From: Hirundichthys speculiger
Taxonomy: Eukaryota; Chordata; Actinopteri; Beloniformes; Exocoetidae
Direction: 5' to 3'
DNA: 64,000 nucleotides
Assembly (NCBI GenBank): GCA_018398805.1
Contig: JAGFBZ010002028.1
Coordinates: forward strand, 496,001 to 560,000
Shown: positions 1 to 12,675 of the stretch, one piece after another
Layout: each line of letters opens with the position of its first letter
Position numbering within the stretch: the first letter of the stretch is position 1
Position numbers and translations under genes: made by a program
The notes under the pieces: generated by a model
Told to the model about the DNA's origin: nothing
Seen by the model: the letters and a program-made list of their open reading frames with translations, nothing else
The model's database searches: none

Positions 1-1292
1 CGCTGCTGAACCGGCATCGGTTAGGCCAGCGTATCAGGCCGGCGCCCTCACGCTGCCGGCTAAGCTCCAGTCATCCAGGAGCGAAGACGACAGCCAGTAC
101 GTACTGATGAGCCCTCAGAGTCTGAGGCAGAGAGCGGGGGAGTCGGACTATTATTCAGTAATGCACCCCAGTGCAGCTCAAACGTCGCACCCGAGACCCC
201 CGGCGCCCTCCCCGATCAGACACAATCGAGCAGAGACCCTACCTTACAGGGGGAAGTTTGGCCGGCCTAACAGGCTCTCTCTAGACACCCTGAAGACCCT
301 CCCCAGCATGAACGAACACCCCCTCCCCGGGGAGCCCAGGAGCCCCGGCGAGTACATAAACATCGACTTCAGCAGCACCAGGTCCTCCCCTCCCTCCGTC
401 GTATCCACGGAGAGCCAGTCTTCATCTCTGGGCTCCAGCGGCGGGGGCCCGGGGAGGTCATCCCTGACAGACTACATCAACCTGGAGCTGGGTTCACACT
501 CACCCAAGGAGGCTGGCACTCCTGCCGAGTGCTTGGACGCGCTCCCAGAGCTATCCTCATGCCCCTGCGCCGAGGAGGATGGAATGTACCCTGCAGATAG
601 TGAGAAAAACTCACAGAGCCTGAAAGATGAGGTGAAAAATGACTACACTGAGATGACATTCGGGATGACCAGCTCGCCCCCACAGCTCGTTCCTCACAAC
701 ACAACAAGGTACGAGCAAAATTAAATAACTACTCTCAGGCTTTGGTATAATGACTGAATGAAATTAAATAAACGTCTGCTGTTATGTATAATGTTTTCCA
801 GCAGCCCAAGCAGCAGGGAGAGGCCGCTTTCTCTGGAGGACCAGGGTGTCCCCCAACCCATCGGGGTCTTCCTGCTCGGCCCCTCCACGGTGGACCCAGA
901 CTGCTCAGCCAAGGTGATCAGGGCCAACCCGCAGGGACGGCGTCGCCACAGCTCCGAAACCTTCTCCTCCACCGCCACGGTGACCCCGGTCTTCCCGTCC
1001 TTCGCCCGCGGCGACGCGGTCAAGAGGCCCAGCTCGGTGGAGAACATCTCGTCCCGGAGCAGCGAGGGCTCGGACGAGGAGTACGGCAGCCCGGTGAACC
1101 CGCAGACCCACGGCGGCTACTCCAACGGACTCAACTACATTGCCTTAAACCTTCTGGAGAACAGGGACGTGGAGAAATGCGGAGACCTGGTCGGCTTTAA
1201 ACCCGCCAGCAGCTGCAAAGGGGGCATCAATGGATTACACAGCACGCCATACGTCTGCCTGGGGTTCAAGGAGGCTGCAACCACTGCCAAAG
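1..1292 (+). CDS. irs2: Insulin receptor substrate 2, C-terminal tail (partial, 5' end outside window)
   Basis: IRS2 is a cytoplasmic docking protein phosphorylated by insulin and IGF-1 receptors; it recruits PI3K, GRB2 and SHP2. The reading frame is open from base 2, so the PH and PTB domains lie upstream of the window. Visible tyrosine motifs in order: YVLM (codon 98-100), YSVM, YINI, YINL, YTEM, then NYIAL and YVCL near the C-terminus. The YxxM motifs fit PI3K p85, YINx fits GRB2, and the last two fit SHP2. The stretch RRRHSSETFSSTATVTPV and the following KRPSSVENIS are close to mammalian IRS2 rather than IRS1. The coding sequence is interrupted by a 93-bp intron (709-801); joining 708 to 802 keeps the frame and the alignment to IRS2. 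It ends with KEAATTAK at a splice donor after 1292. An alternative stronger-looking donor lies at 1297. Identity is strong; irs2a versus irs2b cannot be decided. Confidence 0.93.
709..801 (+). other. irs2: 93-bp intron inside the irs2 tail coding region
   Basis: The frame reads into stop codons just past 709 (TAA at 722-724) and homology resumes at 802. The boundaries are canonical: AAG|GTACGA at the 5' side and TTTTCCAG| at the 3' side. Phase is 2: AG (707-708) plus C (802) makes a serine codon, and downstream residues match the IRS2 alignment without a gap. As I recall it, mammalian IRS2 has no intron here, so this may be a lineage-specific gain. Confidence 0.8.
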
Positions 1293-3298
1293 GTTGGTGA
1301 GGTTTTTTTTCTTTTTGTATTGTTTTTTTTTTTAAAGGGATGTAAGGATCTATATGTAAATGTAATGAGGAAAAAAAGGCTCCTATACACCTGGCAACTT
1401 GTGTTTACGATCTATCTCTACGCTCAAGCAGCAGGGCTCTTTTTGTGCTCCCTCCAAAGAAAAAGGGGGGGAATTTCAGTCATTTTCTACATTTTTTTTT
1501 TTCTCACCGCTTTGAAGATCCTCAGCACGCTGTGATCCCGCTCTCTCCCACAACGTGTGAACGCAACACAAGGCTGCCGTGAAACGTGACCGAGCTGAGA
1601 GCTGGGAAGTAAACAAGCACCGTGACTGAGCAGGACGCTGCCTCGCTGCGTCTGTTGTGGGCCGCACATGTCAGAAATAAACACAAGCAGGCCTTTCAAG
1701 TCCCCCCAGCGCTGATTATGAATGGGAGTTTTTTATAAAAAATCATTTGAGGGTTAATTCCGATGCTTTTGTATAATAAGCTTCCCGGTCATTTATAATA
1801 CAAAAGCGGCGTATTGTTCGTGATTAACCGTGTTAAATAGGTTTAGCAGAAAATGTTGCCTGCAAAGCTGCAGGAGTGACAGTCGAGCCTTTCCTGTCAG
1901 TTGTAATGTCAGTCTGAGCTGGGGGCATTTCCGCCTGTTGTTTTTCAGTTGGGTAGGCATTAGGATGTGTTGCACATCAATGTGACCTCTGTGCACCCCT
2001 TACTCCCACCACCCTGCGATCAATACTGCGTCCCAGAATATCCCAGTTGGACGCAACAAAGCTGCCGGCAGACGGTGTAAACAAATCTCAGGAGGGGGCA
2101 TCGGGGTCGCCAGTGTTGACTTTAAAGTTAGGTTCCAGTGAGCTCACATGTGCACGTCGGCACGTAGAGGTTTTGGAGGGGACGGGTGGGGGTTGAGTGC
2201 TGAACCCCGACATGTGAGGCCCACTGCAAGTGGATATGTGTCGGGAGGGGGGGGAAACAACAAAGCGGGCAAGCTGCTGTGTGACCGCCAGGTAACTGGA
2301 GGTCACGGTCTGCATTCCTGACAGAGCTGGTTTGAAAAGTTTCTGTGAAAGAGGCCTGTTTTTTGTCTCAGGTTTTAGCCATGAGCGTAAAAGTGGCTTT
2401 TATTTTCCCCCCACAAAGCCCCTCTGTTTGGAGAGAAGGGTTAGGTTTCATTTTTAGAACAGAAAAATGCCACCTCAGTAATTTGTATTTGTGCACTCAG
2501 TGACACTCTTGTAAATAAGGTGGAATGTACTAACAGCAAGCCACCCCCACGGTACGGAAAATCCAGTCTTCTCCCTGAAGAGCCCTCATTTACGCTCTCT
2601 TCAAAGCTGTGAGACAAGAGAAAACAGCCTGTTTGTTTTCACCTCAGCTGTGTTGGTTCACACATGTACCGTACTCATGTTTCGATGGTGTGTAAACATT
2701 TTTATGACGTTAATAAAGCTTGTAATTGACTGGGAAGAGGAAGGGAAGAGCGTGGGGAACATACGTGCGTAGTCCTGCACGTACTCATGCAGAGCGGTTT
2801 GGTGTGCTTCTTTTTTTTTTTTCTTTTCTTCCAGTGGTTTAGCTTGCATCCTTGAACACTTGGCAAAGCTGCTCAGAGGGACGTGTAGTAGGCCGTTTTG
2901 TTGCTCAGCGCCGCTCGCCTGGCTGTTTGCGGGAGGGCGGATGAATGCGTGCATAATGGGGCAGGATGGCACGTGCGCTCCGCTGCCCTTCTGCCTCATT
3001 AGGCTGTTCACTTAGCAGAAGTAAGACAAGCGGAGAGGGGGGTGGAGGACGGAGCAGAGTCTCAGCAGAAACCGGAGGGGAGGGGCTTTGGCTTTTTAAA
3101 GCAACAACAACAAACTCACTGGTGAGGCGTGCTTGGACCCAGAGTGGAAGACTTGACCGCTTGTTTACTGGACTCTCGGGTCTGCTGCTGCACGGTGAAA
3201 CGGGGTGAAGGAGGTCAAAGTACACTGCAGGGGTTTTGGCGGCGGGCTTTAATTTCATGTTTATCAGTGTGTCCCAGGTTTTTTTTTTTCAGCCAAAC

Positions 3299-3343
3299 AA
3301 CCTCTGCTGACCATTTAACCCTCCCGTGGTCAGCAGAGGTTGT
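3299..3343. repeat. Perfect 16-bp stem hairpin
   Basis: CAACCTCTGCTGACCA (3299-3314) is followed after 13 bases by its exact reverse complement (3328-3343). The arms overlap the left end of a piggyBac-like MITE and lie next to the hAT target site, giving a cluster of alternating TGCTGACCA/TGGTCAGCA words. Confidence 0.85.
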
Positions 3344-3351
3344 TTGCTGAC

Positions 3352-4524
3352 TGGGATGTAACGATATGGAAAATTTGATATCTCGATTATAGTGGCCAAA
3401 TTATCACGGTTTACGATATTATCGTGATATTCTTAATTGCTCTACAAATGTCTAAAAAAACATACATTTTAATAATTTCACAAAATCTTGTGATTTTCTT
3501 GTCATATTAAAACATCAGAAGCCAAAATCTTATCAAAATGAAACTTTCACACTGAATGGAGAAACAACTGGCACAGAAAGAGGTTTTATTTTAAATGAAC
3601 AAAATAAATAACAGGAACAAAGCTTATTTGTCTGGTGCAAATTTAAATAAATACTTCAACAACCATAATAGGTCAAAATATGCAAACAATTATCAGGAAC
3701 AAAAATTATAGTGCAAGTTCAAATGAAATAAACTTTTGACTTTAAACTGAACCTTAAATAAGTATAAATGTGCAAATAAAGAAACAGTTGTATAGGAGCC
3801 AAAAATGTTGTTATGAATTGTAGTTCACTCTGTGTGTCTGTGGGTGTCGCTGTGTTGTTACCTGAGGGTCAGGTATAAAGGTAGCTGCCTGTTATTGGTT
3901 AGCTGTTTGGTTAGCTGTTTGAAGGGTAAAAGGTTTTTGACCGCTGTGGCGCTAACTGTCAGCGTTATGGTTGTCGGATCGGTTAATGGAATAAATTAAT
4001 ATTTTAACTGCATCAGGACATCTTTCCGGTCCTTTTTCAATCAACAGTAACGTTTACGAAATGTGAGTAAGCGAAGCGCGTCGACCAGGATATTCTTTGT
4101 GAAACATCTCAGTAGCTTGAAGCATTAGGCTTAGCTTCTTCAAGTTGCTTGTAGAAATTACAATAAAATGTAAACAAGTGCTCTGCAGACAGGATCATTG
4201 TCCTCCACCAGTTGTGCCTCTGCATTCTTTAAAAAACAAAAACCAAAATATGCCCAGACCTCGGATTTTGTCCTTTTAGTGGGTTGATAAATGTCCTGCG
4301 TGCTATCACCGCTTTCCGCCATGCTAACATTACGATGCCGATGTTACAAGCTACATATTCACGCGAGACACAGTCGTGAGTCGCTCGCAGACTTGAATGA
4401 GGCTGATATAACATATCCCGGTAATCGGCCGCGATAATGAGATGAAGTCAAACATAAACGGTAATCGTTATCGTGTAAATTTTTACGGCGCTTTACCGTA
4501 ATACCGAAAACCGTTACATCCCTA
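3352..4524. mobile_element. hAT-like non-autonomous transposon with 8-bp target-site duplication
   Basis: TTGCTGAC occurs at 3344-3351 and again at 4525-4532, a perfect 8-bp duplication. The enclosed 1,173 bp starts TGGGATGTAACGAT and ends CCGTTACATCCCTA, so the termini are inverted repeats of the TAGGGATGTAACG type typical of fish hAT elements. The interior has no transposase frame and is AT-rich, with many ATCG/CGAT words near both ends. Confidence 0.8.
3809..4051 (+). mobile_element. Possible solo-LTR-like segment inside the hAT element
   Basis: The segment begins TGTTATG and ends near CAACAGTAAC. It has a TATAAAG box at 3874-3880 and an AATAAA signal at 3990-3995, the spacing expected for an LTR promoter and polyadenylation signal. 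No target duplication was found, so this could equally be internal hAT sequence. Confidence 0.25.
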
Positions 4525-4910
4525 TTGCTGACCATGGGAGGATCAAATACACGACATGTAGTTTGGCTACATCAACTCCCTCAGCAGGACAGCTCCTGGT
4601 TGTCACGATCCATGTAATCCACGTAACGTCACCCCCACCTCACCGTGGAATTTAACATTTGTCCCCAGACCGTTTTGGTGAGAAATGTGACTGTGTTTTT
4701 GGCCCTGCAGCTATAAGCTTTTGACAGCCAAACCGGATCAGTTCCTATCCAGTTCTGATATATATGTATACCTCATTTCAACATTAGAGGTCCTTTCTGT
4801 CAATATTATTGTCATTGTTATTATTGTTATTATTGTTGTTGTTTTAGACATTGTGTTTAAGGTTATCTGATATCTAATCTATCAGTTACAACAGTATCAG
4901 CCCCTGATTG

Positions 4911-5624
4911 GCTGCGGTTACATGATGTTCTTTAATTCGGAATTAATAATTCCGAATTAAACTATTTTCCTTCGAGTCTACATGGAAATAGTAATTCCGA
5001 ATTGAGGTTTACATGGAAAACACGTTTGTTCGGCTTTATCCAATTCCGCTTTAGGTCTGGGGGTTGGGAAGGGGTCTGATTGGATAGAGGGGGGCGGACG
5101 TCTTTACATCTACCGGAAGAAAACAAACTTAGCAACAACTTGGTTAGCAACAACATTCCACTTATTTTTGACCTGGGTGGCGTCTCTATCTGCGAAACCT
5201 CCTTCATTTAACCTAGCCGCTACAACTTTGAAAAGCTCACAATTTTTATGTTTTCTGCCATCTGTTCTTTACTCCAAGCAATTTATTAAATAAATCGTCT
5301 CTGCTCTTGCGTGCTGCCATTTTAAAGCTTTGTTTTGAAAACAAGCCCAGCGCGGAATATAAGCGTCATCGCGACAGACGGGCAAGAGAACAAGCATGCG
5401 CAGAAAGACGGGAATTCATTTAAACAGGAATGAGTTTAAACTCATTGACCGCGGAATTATTCTATTCAGATTTAAAATGGGAATAAACCGGCCACTTACT
5501 TCAGAATTAAGTTTAATTCGGAATTGACATTTTCATATGGAATTAGGTATTTACATGGTAACTTTTATTCGGATTTAACTTTAATTCTGAATTAAAGAGG
5601 AATTAAACTTCCCATGTAAACGCA
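4911..5624. mobile_element. 714-bp MITE, copy 1 (ends GCGGTTACATG / CATGTAAACGC)
   Basis: The ends are imperfect inverted repeats, and a 7-bp direct repeat CTGATTG flanks the element (4904-4910, 5625-5631). A second copy at 38016-38723 aligns over its whole length apart from indels in the middle. Both arms are packed with the palindromic word TTAATTCGGAATTAA and variants. There is no coding capacity. The near-8-bp duplication suggests a hAT-type origin. Confidence 0.75.
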
Positions 5625-7984
5625 CTGATTGTGTCTGTTTTCTTAGCTCCTCACCTGAAGTCATCTTAGCTGCCTGGCATAGGGGTCAGGAGTTTGTTTA
5701 CCTCTTAGCCCATGTGACTGGTAGGTGGTGTTTACCTCAGCTCAGCAACCAAAGCTGGCTGATTGTACTCGCGACTCCAGCTAGCAGCAGCTCAGCCAGG
5801 TGGATGTTCTGTTCCAGACCCAGATTAGCAAAGTCAGCCGTCTCTGTTTCCATCTCCTCGTCTGACTAATGCCCTTATCTGACACCAACAAGCAGCTCCT
5901 GCTTTCTCTGTGCTGAAAGGAAACGTTCAAGATCACTCTCACCACAGCTGGACTCGTACATCTGGATCACTGCTTTGGTTACTCATCGCTTGTGTTGATG
6001 ATTTTCAAACACTTGGCACCCTGTCCTGTCTTCAGACACATTTTTGCCACGTGTACATCACCATGTAAACGTGTTGGTTCTTTTATTTTACTGGACTTCC
6101 CTACCTACTCGCTACCCCTCCGCTAATGACAGCCCACCATCTGCCGCACCCAGAGAGCACGACCGTCGGCGGCCTGTGTGTAATTTGTGAGCCAGATTAG
6201 AGACATCCGCGTCCATCTACTCAAATCCCACTTCCCCTTAACGTCATCCAGGCATTTGCACTGCAGGTGATGTCATCGCAAAGAGGATGGGCACGTCCAA
6301 ATGCACCCAAAGCATGTTCTGCAGATCATTTCAGCCCATGTGCACGCGCCTGTTTTGATTTTAGAGGGCATAGAAAGTGGAAGAGGCGTAGCTGCAGAGC
6401 CTTGTATCCTTGGCTGGGACGGAGCATGCTCAGCAGAAGAGGATGGCAGAGTCAGTGATTCTTAAACGGGGTGTCCATTTATCGGGTCAGTGGACAAATA
6501 CAAAGGGTGCCTTCCACTCTGGGCGCCAAAGGTGTAGTTAAAGGGATGCTCAAGGGGGAAAAAAGGACAAAGTGCTGTTTTTTTTGTTTTTTTTTTTTTT
6601 TTAAACCAGAAATTGACTCTACAGTAGAAAATAATCCCTGCATTTTAGGAAGAAAGAATCCCTTTTGTGGCACTAAACCAAAAACCTCTAAGCTTTGTAG
6701 CAATTTCATGATATCCATTTGGTAGTAATGAGGCATTTTAAATATTTTTAGATCAAAACAAATGAGAATAGGAGTTATTTCCTCTGAAAATATTAGTTGA
6801 CAGGTGGCTCTCCTTTCCTTTTACTGTGTGCCACGTTTGTTCCTGGCGTCTGTGGAATAACGCATAGAGGTGACACCTGATTGTACCCATCAGCCTGATT
6901 GACCAACCCGTTCGTGCTGCATCCCTGCACGAACACGTATGCAGCAGCTGCTTGAGGTTTTTTATTTATTTAAATATTTTTTCTTCCACATCTGCATCAG
7001 AACAGCACTGAGGCTAATGTATCAAAAGGGTGCATATATACAAGGCAGGAAATCCAGAAATGCTGCGTTACTCGATACCCAGAGAACAAACATGCACACG
7101 TAACCCCAAAGGCTCCTGTGTCAGAGTTTCCAGGCGGCTTGTGTATGTGTGTGCGGTGGCTCAGGGAGGCGAAGGGGGGGCTAAAGTAGGCCGGGATGTT
7201 CCAGACAGAAGCGCTAACTGCTAGATAACTGCGTGGCCAGCGTTCCCCACGTTTAGCCAGCCACGGCTCTAGATGAGATTACCGCTACTGTGAGTGAGAT
7301 TAGACGGATGGCGGAGGTGGTGATGGCGGTGGGGTAGATCAGGGAGAGTCGACTCCACGGCCAGCAGCTGGGGAATACGTAATACAAGGTGTTGTAACTT
7401 TGGTTTAAATGGCCATCTGAACTCAACTCATGCTTTGCTGAAATAATACAAATCTGCCAGTTAGGAAGCACAATTTACATTTATTTGATTGAAAATGATA
7501 GATTTCATTTTGCGACATCACACAACCTCTTTCTCTCAGCTACCTTCATGTTATGTCCCCTCCTGAGGTCTTAATGAAATGTGTGGTGGATGCTTTGGTC
7601 CAAATACCACAACGATACAGTATAAAAGGCTTCTTCTCAACCACGTCTTTACAGCTCGGTTCAGAGTAGCTGGTTTTAGGGGGCGGAGTCAGATGCTGCG
7701 CTCCACCTGCCCCTTCTGTTTGGTGGCATGCCAAACATAATTATATATAATTATACAAACATAACAAAACTGGTCTTTTCTTACACTCTTTGTAAATCAA
7801 AGAAAATCAAAAAATCTAAATTCCTGACGTAGATAAGCCAGGTACAAACTAAGGCATATTTATTTTGTCGGAACGAAATTACGAGTTCGACCCCCTCCAT
7901 GACTCGCGTTTTTTTTCTCTCGTTACTCTCTGCTCGCTGGCTGCTGCGCTATTTGTTTTTAATCTGCATTGGACGCTATGCACC

Positions 7985-8140
7985 ACGCCCTCCTTAGCTG
8001 GAGTGGCGCTATGTGTGATGTAGTTTAACTACAGTGCGCCCTCTGCTGGCCTGGAGGCCACATCGCCATTCATGGCTTAAATCGATTCGAATTGTATTTG
8101 AAAAAAATCGATTTTTTTTTTTTTTCAAGAATCGCAGCAT
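7985..8140. repeat. Degraded dispersed-repeat fragment with CTCF-type core
   Basis: This holds GCGCCCTCTGCTGG followed by ATCGATTCGAATTG, an A-run and an ATCGATTTTT run, a combination common at the ends of fish hAT-type repeats. No boundaries or target duplication could be fixed. Confidence 0.35.
8036..8049 (-). promoter_or_regulatory. CTCF-type motif (perfect match to CCASYAGRKGGCRS)
   Basis: The reverse complement reads CCAGCAGAGGGCGC. It lies in the irs2 last intron inside a probable repeat. Occupancy is unknown. Confidence 0.45.
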
Positions 8141-8910
8141 GCCTAGTTATGAAGGAAGTTTTTTAGTTAGTAGTAATTTTAAACACAGGAATAAATGCTC
8201 TGAAGCACAGAACTTATTTCCTTATATGTAATATATGCATTTTTAAGAGATCTTATGTGCCGCACCTGTAAAAGCAAATACTGATAAGAGTCTGAAGATA
8301 ATTGTTTTCTCTTGGCTTTTTCTTCATATGTGTACCAAATGTCTGGTCCAAAAACGGTAACTTCTCAAGAACTAAGAAACACAGCCATGCTCTCAGACTG
8401 ACCACTGCACATTTTTGAGGTCATCTGACTGTTTTTTTTTTTTTTGAGGATTTCCATCAGTCTTGCTGAGATCAAAGTAAAAAAAAAAAAAAAAAAAAGA
8501 AATGTTTAATGGCTCACATCTGCAGCCAGGACACTGCTCTCCTGAAAACCAGTAGCTTCTCTACAGTTTTACTTTTCTTTTTTTTTTTCCTCCCATCTTT
8601 GGTTTACCAGCCACCACCCATGACTTCAACTAAATCCTTCCCCCCTCTGTCTCCACTCACACGTGATGAAAAACCATAAAAGCACATGCAGCGATCAACA
8701 TCTGCCGCCACATGACCCCCCCTATATGTGTTTAATGTCACAGATGCTGCTTGTTGCTGGTCCTTCAGGACTCGGCGTGTGTCCATGGCAACAAGGCGGT
8801 AGTATGGCAGGAGATCCCCAACCCCCTCATCACTCTATATCCCAGATTATGCAATTGCAACCATTGCAGAACAACCTCGCTAACCCCTCCCCCCACACAC
8901 GTATACTTGC

Positions 8911-8954
8911 TGTGTGTGTGTATATATATATGTATATATGTATATATATATATA

Positions 8955-9028
<74 letters not shown>

Positions 9029-9042
9029 ATATATGTATGTGT
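8911..9042. repeat. Compound TG/TA microsatellite
   Basis: A TG run is followed by about 80 bp of almost pure TA and a second TG run, ending beside the palindrome TGTGTGGCCACACA (9038-9051). It keeps several frames open on both strands, but these are not genes. Confidence 0.95.
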
Positions 9043-10636
9043 GGCCACACACTATGTGGCCCAGTACAGACTCTTCGTAAGTGTGTTTCCGTAGAAATAA
9101 TAAACTCTTGTGTCCAGAACTCACCGTTCTTGATATTTAAACAGGATACTTTCTCCTTGTTTTTTTTTTCTTTGTCTCATTAACAGTCTGATCTGTGAAT
9201 GAGTTCACGCAGTACATAGTGGTGGAACACCGTGTTCTCTCAGCCCCCTCATGTCCTCCGTCTCAGAGGTCCACTTAATTGGCTCCAGTGTTGTTTGTGA
9301 GAACACAATCAGACTACAATCTGCAGTTAAGACAATCCTTTTAGTATGGCTTGGCATTTAAAAAAGCACAACAAGCACTTCACGTGGCAGTGATTGGTTG
9401 TCAGCAGTTGTGAATATTTTTTTCATGTGATACAGACGTTTTACCCCCAGCAGATTTTCTCATTTCACACTATCGGATTTGTTGTAATAATGTTTAAAGA
9501 GGTGCAACAGCTCAGTGGAAATCATTGTTTAAAAACTGGCTTTGCAGCTTTAGTCATTATATGGAATCAATTATTGTTGGCTATTAGCTTGTTCATTAGC
9601 ATTTATCCACTTCCACTCAGCAACAAAGTGTCACTACAGAATAAGCACATCAGAAATGAATATTGGCCGGTTTCATTGGGGGTGGTGGTGCTGATTGGAT
9701 ATCCTGTAGAGGCGACATTGTCGAGCCGTCTTGTGTCTTCTCGTTTCTCATCACCGTTGCAGTGAATGCAAACAGAAACGCAGCAACCATCTCACTTCCT
9801 TCAATGCTGAACTCAATGTTCCAGTTTGTTTTTCTTCCGCTTTGCCGTGGTCTTCTTCTTTTAGCTATTCCCTGTTGGCAAACAGTGAAAGTGGTGCACT
9901 ACTGCCACCACGTGGGATAAACTGTTCTTAGTAGATCTCACCGGGTCCGTCACAAAACGACCGAAAGAACTGAGGACCCGGTCCTGTTAGGTTTTACCAT
10001 GCCTGAGTGATAAGTTTAAAACCACACCTGACAACTCCAGCATAATTGCTTTTATGGTGGGACGTTACATACTTACAATCACTGTTGTATCTGTGCTGTA
10101 TGTGCAGTATGCAGTTTTGAAAACCTACTTTTTTTCTCTTCTTCTTCTACTTTTTCCTTTTTTTTTTTATCTTCCTGTTCATCTGCAAACTGTCACTGCA
10201 TCATCACTGCAGGATTGTCCACATTGAGTTCTGTCTTAGATATGAATCAATTCCATACTTCTGAAGTCCAGTTGTCTGTTTCACTGTTATGAAATCCTGT
10301 ATAAGAAATGTAAGACATCAATGGTGAAAATGTGAAATATCTCCATTAACCTCCTCCTTTCCTCTCTTGTCATCTTTTCTTCCAGACTGAAGGACTGATC
10401 TGTTCTCCAGCTTGGCGTCCTCGCTGACCTGCTGCTCGAAAAAAACAACAATAACGAAAAAAGCAAACCCAAAAATGACAACAACAACAACAAGAAACAA
10501 TCCATTTGGCCCTGCCACTGGGCTCTGTGGCCCGAAAAGACTGTCTGGACTGTCAGCATCACAAACACTCACACTCGCACACACAGGAAATAAGCTGGTC
10601 ACCATCTATGCATGGAGTGAATTTGCTGAAGGCGAA

Positions 10637-10639
10637 TGT

Positions 10640-10675
<36 letters not shown>
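10637..10675. repeat. TG microsatellite in the irs2 3' UTR
   Basis: A nearly pure TG run of about 39 bases, interrupted once by TA. Confidence 0.95.
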
Positions 10676-10676
<1 letters not shown>

Positions 10677-12669
10677 GGTACATCTCACGTTTCCTGCACT
10701 TTGAGAGGCCATTTCTCCTGTGACCTAGATTCTGGCACAAGCACAGAAGGAAAGATAGTCAGACAATAACAAAAAAGCTCTAATGGTACCCAGATCCTAT
10801 TTATTTACTGGAGGGTAGTTTTATGTCTGTGAGCGAGTGCGACAAAGTCCAAGCAACTAGTATGCCAGTGAACAATGAAATCTGCTCAGTGGTCTAGAGT
10901 TGGAGGAAACCAAGGTACACTGAGTACATATATATATTTAGAATATATATTTTATTTATTTTTGGATGCTGAATGTCTGATAAGACCTACCCGATGCCTT
11001 AATCTGTATACTGTCCTTATGTTTTCTATGAAATAAGACGTAAATATTCTATTATAGTATGTTTGTTTGGGCCTACATCTCTATATAGTTATTCTCTTGT
11101 TGAAAGCAAAATCTCTAGTTTACCAGTAAAATATATTATTTTAGAAATGTACAAAACAGTGGGTCCATGTGAGATCTGATTTATTCTATTAATGTTAAAA
11201 GTATTTTCTTAATAATTTCCTATTAATTCCAACCCCGTTTATTATCATTATTATTTTTTTTGTCCAGTTTGAAAGCTTTGGACTCTCAAAAAAATATATT
11301 TCTAAATGTCTACTGGAGATATGCATGTTTTTAAAAACACAGCTCAGACCCTCCAACACCCGGCACTGTACCTCCCACAGTTCCTCAGTCACTTGAGCCA
11401 GAAAACCTCACACACTCCTACCTTCAAACCTACGGCCTGCTGCTCGGCTGTCGTGCTGTGATGTCGTTTGACTGTACAACTGTCTCGCTGGGGCGATAAC
11501 GAAGGGGCGGAGCCAACGAAACCCATGGAGGTCGGGCACGGTTCAGGCGGTTTCTGGTCAGTGACCCCCAGAGGGGACGTGCGTAGCGCAGAAGAGAAAG
11601 TGCTACCGTCACGCAGGTTTTAGCTTGAATCATCTGTCTGGAAAATGAAATCTGAAGAGAATTACATAATATTACAAATTAAAGCAAGACCATGTAACTA
11701 TCTTGTAATATACGTGTAGCAGAATTACGTAACGCCGCTGAGATAATGACACGTGTGCAGCGAGTGAGTCCATAAACGGACTCGGCAGCACATTTTCAAA
11801 GGGTTTCCTGCTGAAATATGCCGATATTAACTGCTGCAGGCCGAGTTAGACGGACTGCGATGAAGTGAGAGTAACTGTTTTATCGCTAACAACCTCAAAA
11901 GAAGAATTTTCTTTTCAAAGAAAAAGATCTTTGGAGTCTATCTGTGTAACTTTCATGATAAATGCTAACAATACTAGTAAACCACTTTGGAGAAAAAGCA
12001 GGTTAAGTCCATCATATTTGTATTTTGTTTTTGTCTTTTTTGTGTGTCTGATTTAGTAGTTACATGGTCTTTCTTTAGTTTAACTCCTGCCTGTCCAAAC
12101 CTCCCAAACAAAAACCCCAACAACCACCCACCGCCGGCACGTGGACCGCGGTCTGCGTGCCGCCCGCTGTGCCGCCTCCAGCTGGCTCACGACCCCTTTA
12201 GTGTACAGTTAGATTGTACAACTGAACATGTCTGAATGTATCGCGGAGCTGCTGGGAACTCGGCAGATTTAAAATGGTTTTGAAAAGTGTTTAATAATAT
12301 TGGAGCTGTACCACGCTAAGTTATGGTATCTATTTATCTTCAGAGATTTGAATGTGTATATTGTGTACATATAAAAGACTCTACGTTTAAGGAAAAAAAT
12401 CTATTGCGTATACATTGAGTAGTTAGATTTAACTATATTGCAACAATATTCCTGTGTAAAGACTTTGGCTACAGATTTTTAAAGGGGATGGTTTGTTTTT
12501 TCTTTTTTTTTTTTCCTTTTTGGGGTTGTACAGTAAATTGTATGCTTTTTCCCTTCACGGTCTGTGATTATATGAAAAACAGAAAAAAAAAATCAGTGTT
12601 TATTTTATTATAAAGATCTCTTTGCCTTGTTGACACACTTTACCTAACGGCATATGCAATAGTGACATG

Positions 12670-12675
12670 AATAAA
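12670..12675 (+). promoter_or_regulatory. irs2: Proximal polyadenylation signal AATAAA, irs2
   Basis: AATAAA in the 3' UTR, followed by T-rich sequence from 12710. It would give a 3' UTR shorter by about 0.4 kb if used. Confidence 0.45.

Larger units (their letters stand above)
3315..4546. mobile_element. piggyBac-like MITE, disrupted by a nested hAT element
   Basis: The left end begins TTAACCCTCCCGTGGTCAGC. The right end, GCTGACCATGGGAGGATCAA (4527-4546), matches its reverse complement at 17 of 20 positions. TTAA followed by CCC is the usual signature of fish piggyBac-type non-autonomous elements. With the inserted hAT removed, the original element would be only about 50 bp of near-palindrome. 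Family assignment is inference from the ends. Confidence 0.5.
1293..10385 (+). other. irs2: irs2 last intron (~9.1 kb), non-coding
   Basis: The donor follows AAAG at 1292 and the acceptor is CTTCCAG ending at 10385. No credible exon was seen between them. Content: unique AT-rich sequence 1300-3290 and 5630-7800, a composite transposon block 3299-4546, a 714-bp MITE at 4911-5624, a repeat fragment around 7985-8140, A/T homopolymer runs, and a TG/TA microsatellite at 8911-9042. Mammalian IRS2 likewise has its last intron just before the final codons, as far as I recall. Confidence 0.75.

Noticed and set aside
8663..9124. Open frames of 70-140 codons rich in Ile/Tyr
   Set aside because: They are translations of the TG/TA microsatellite.
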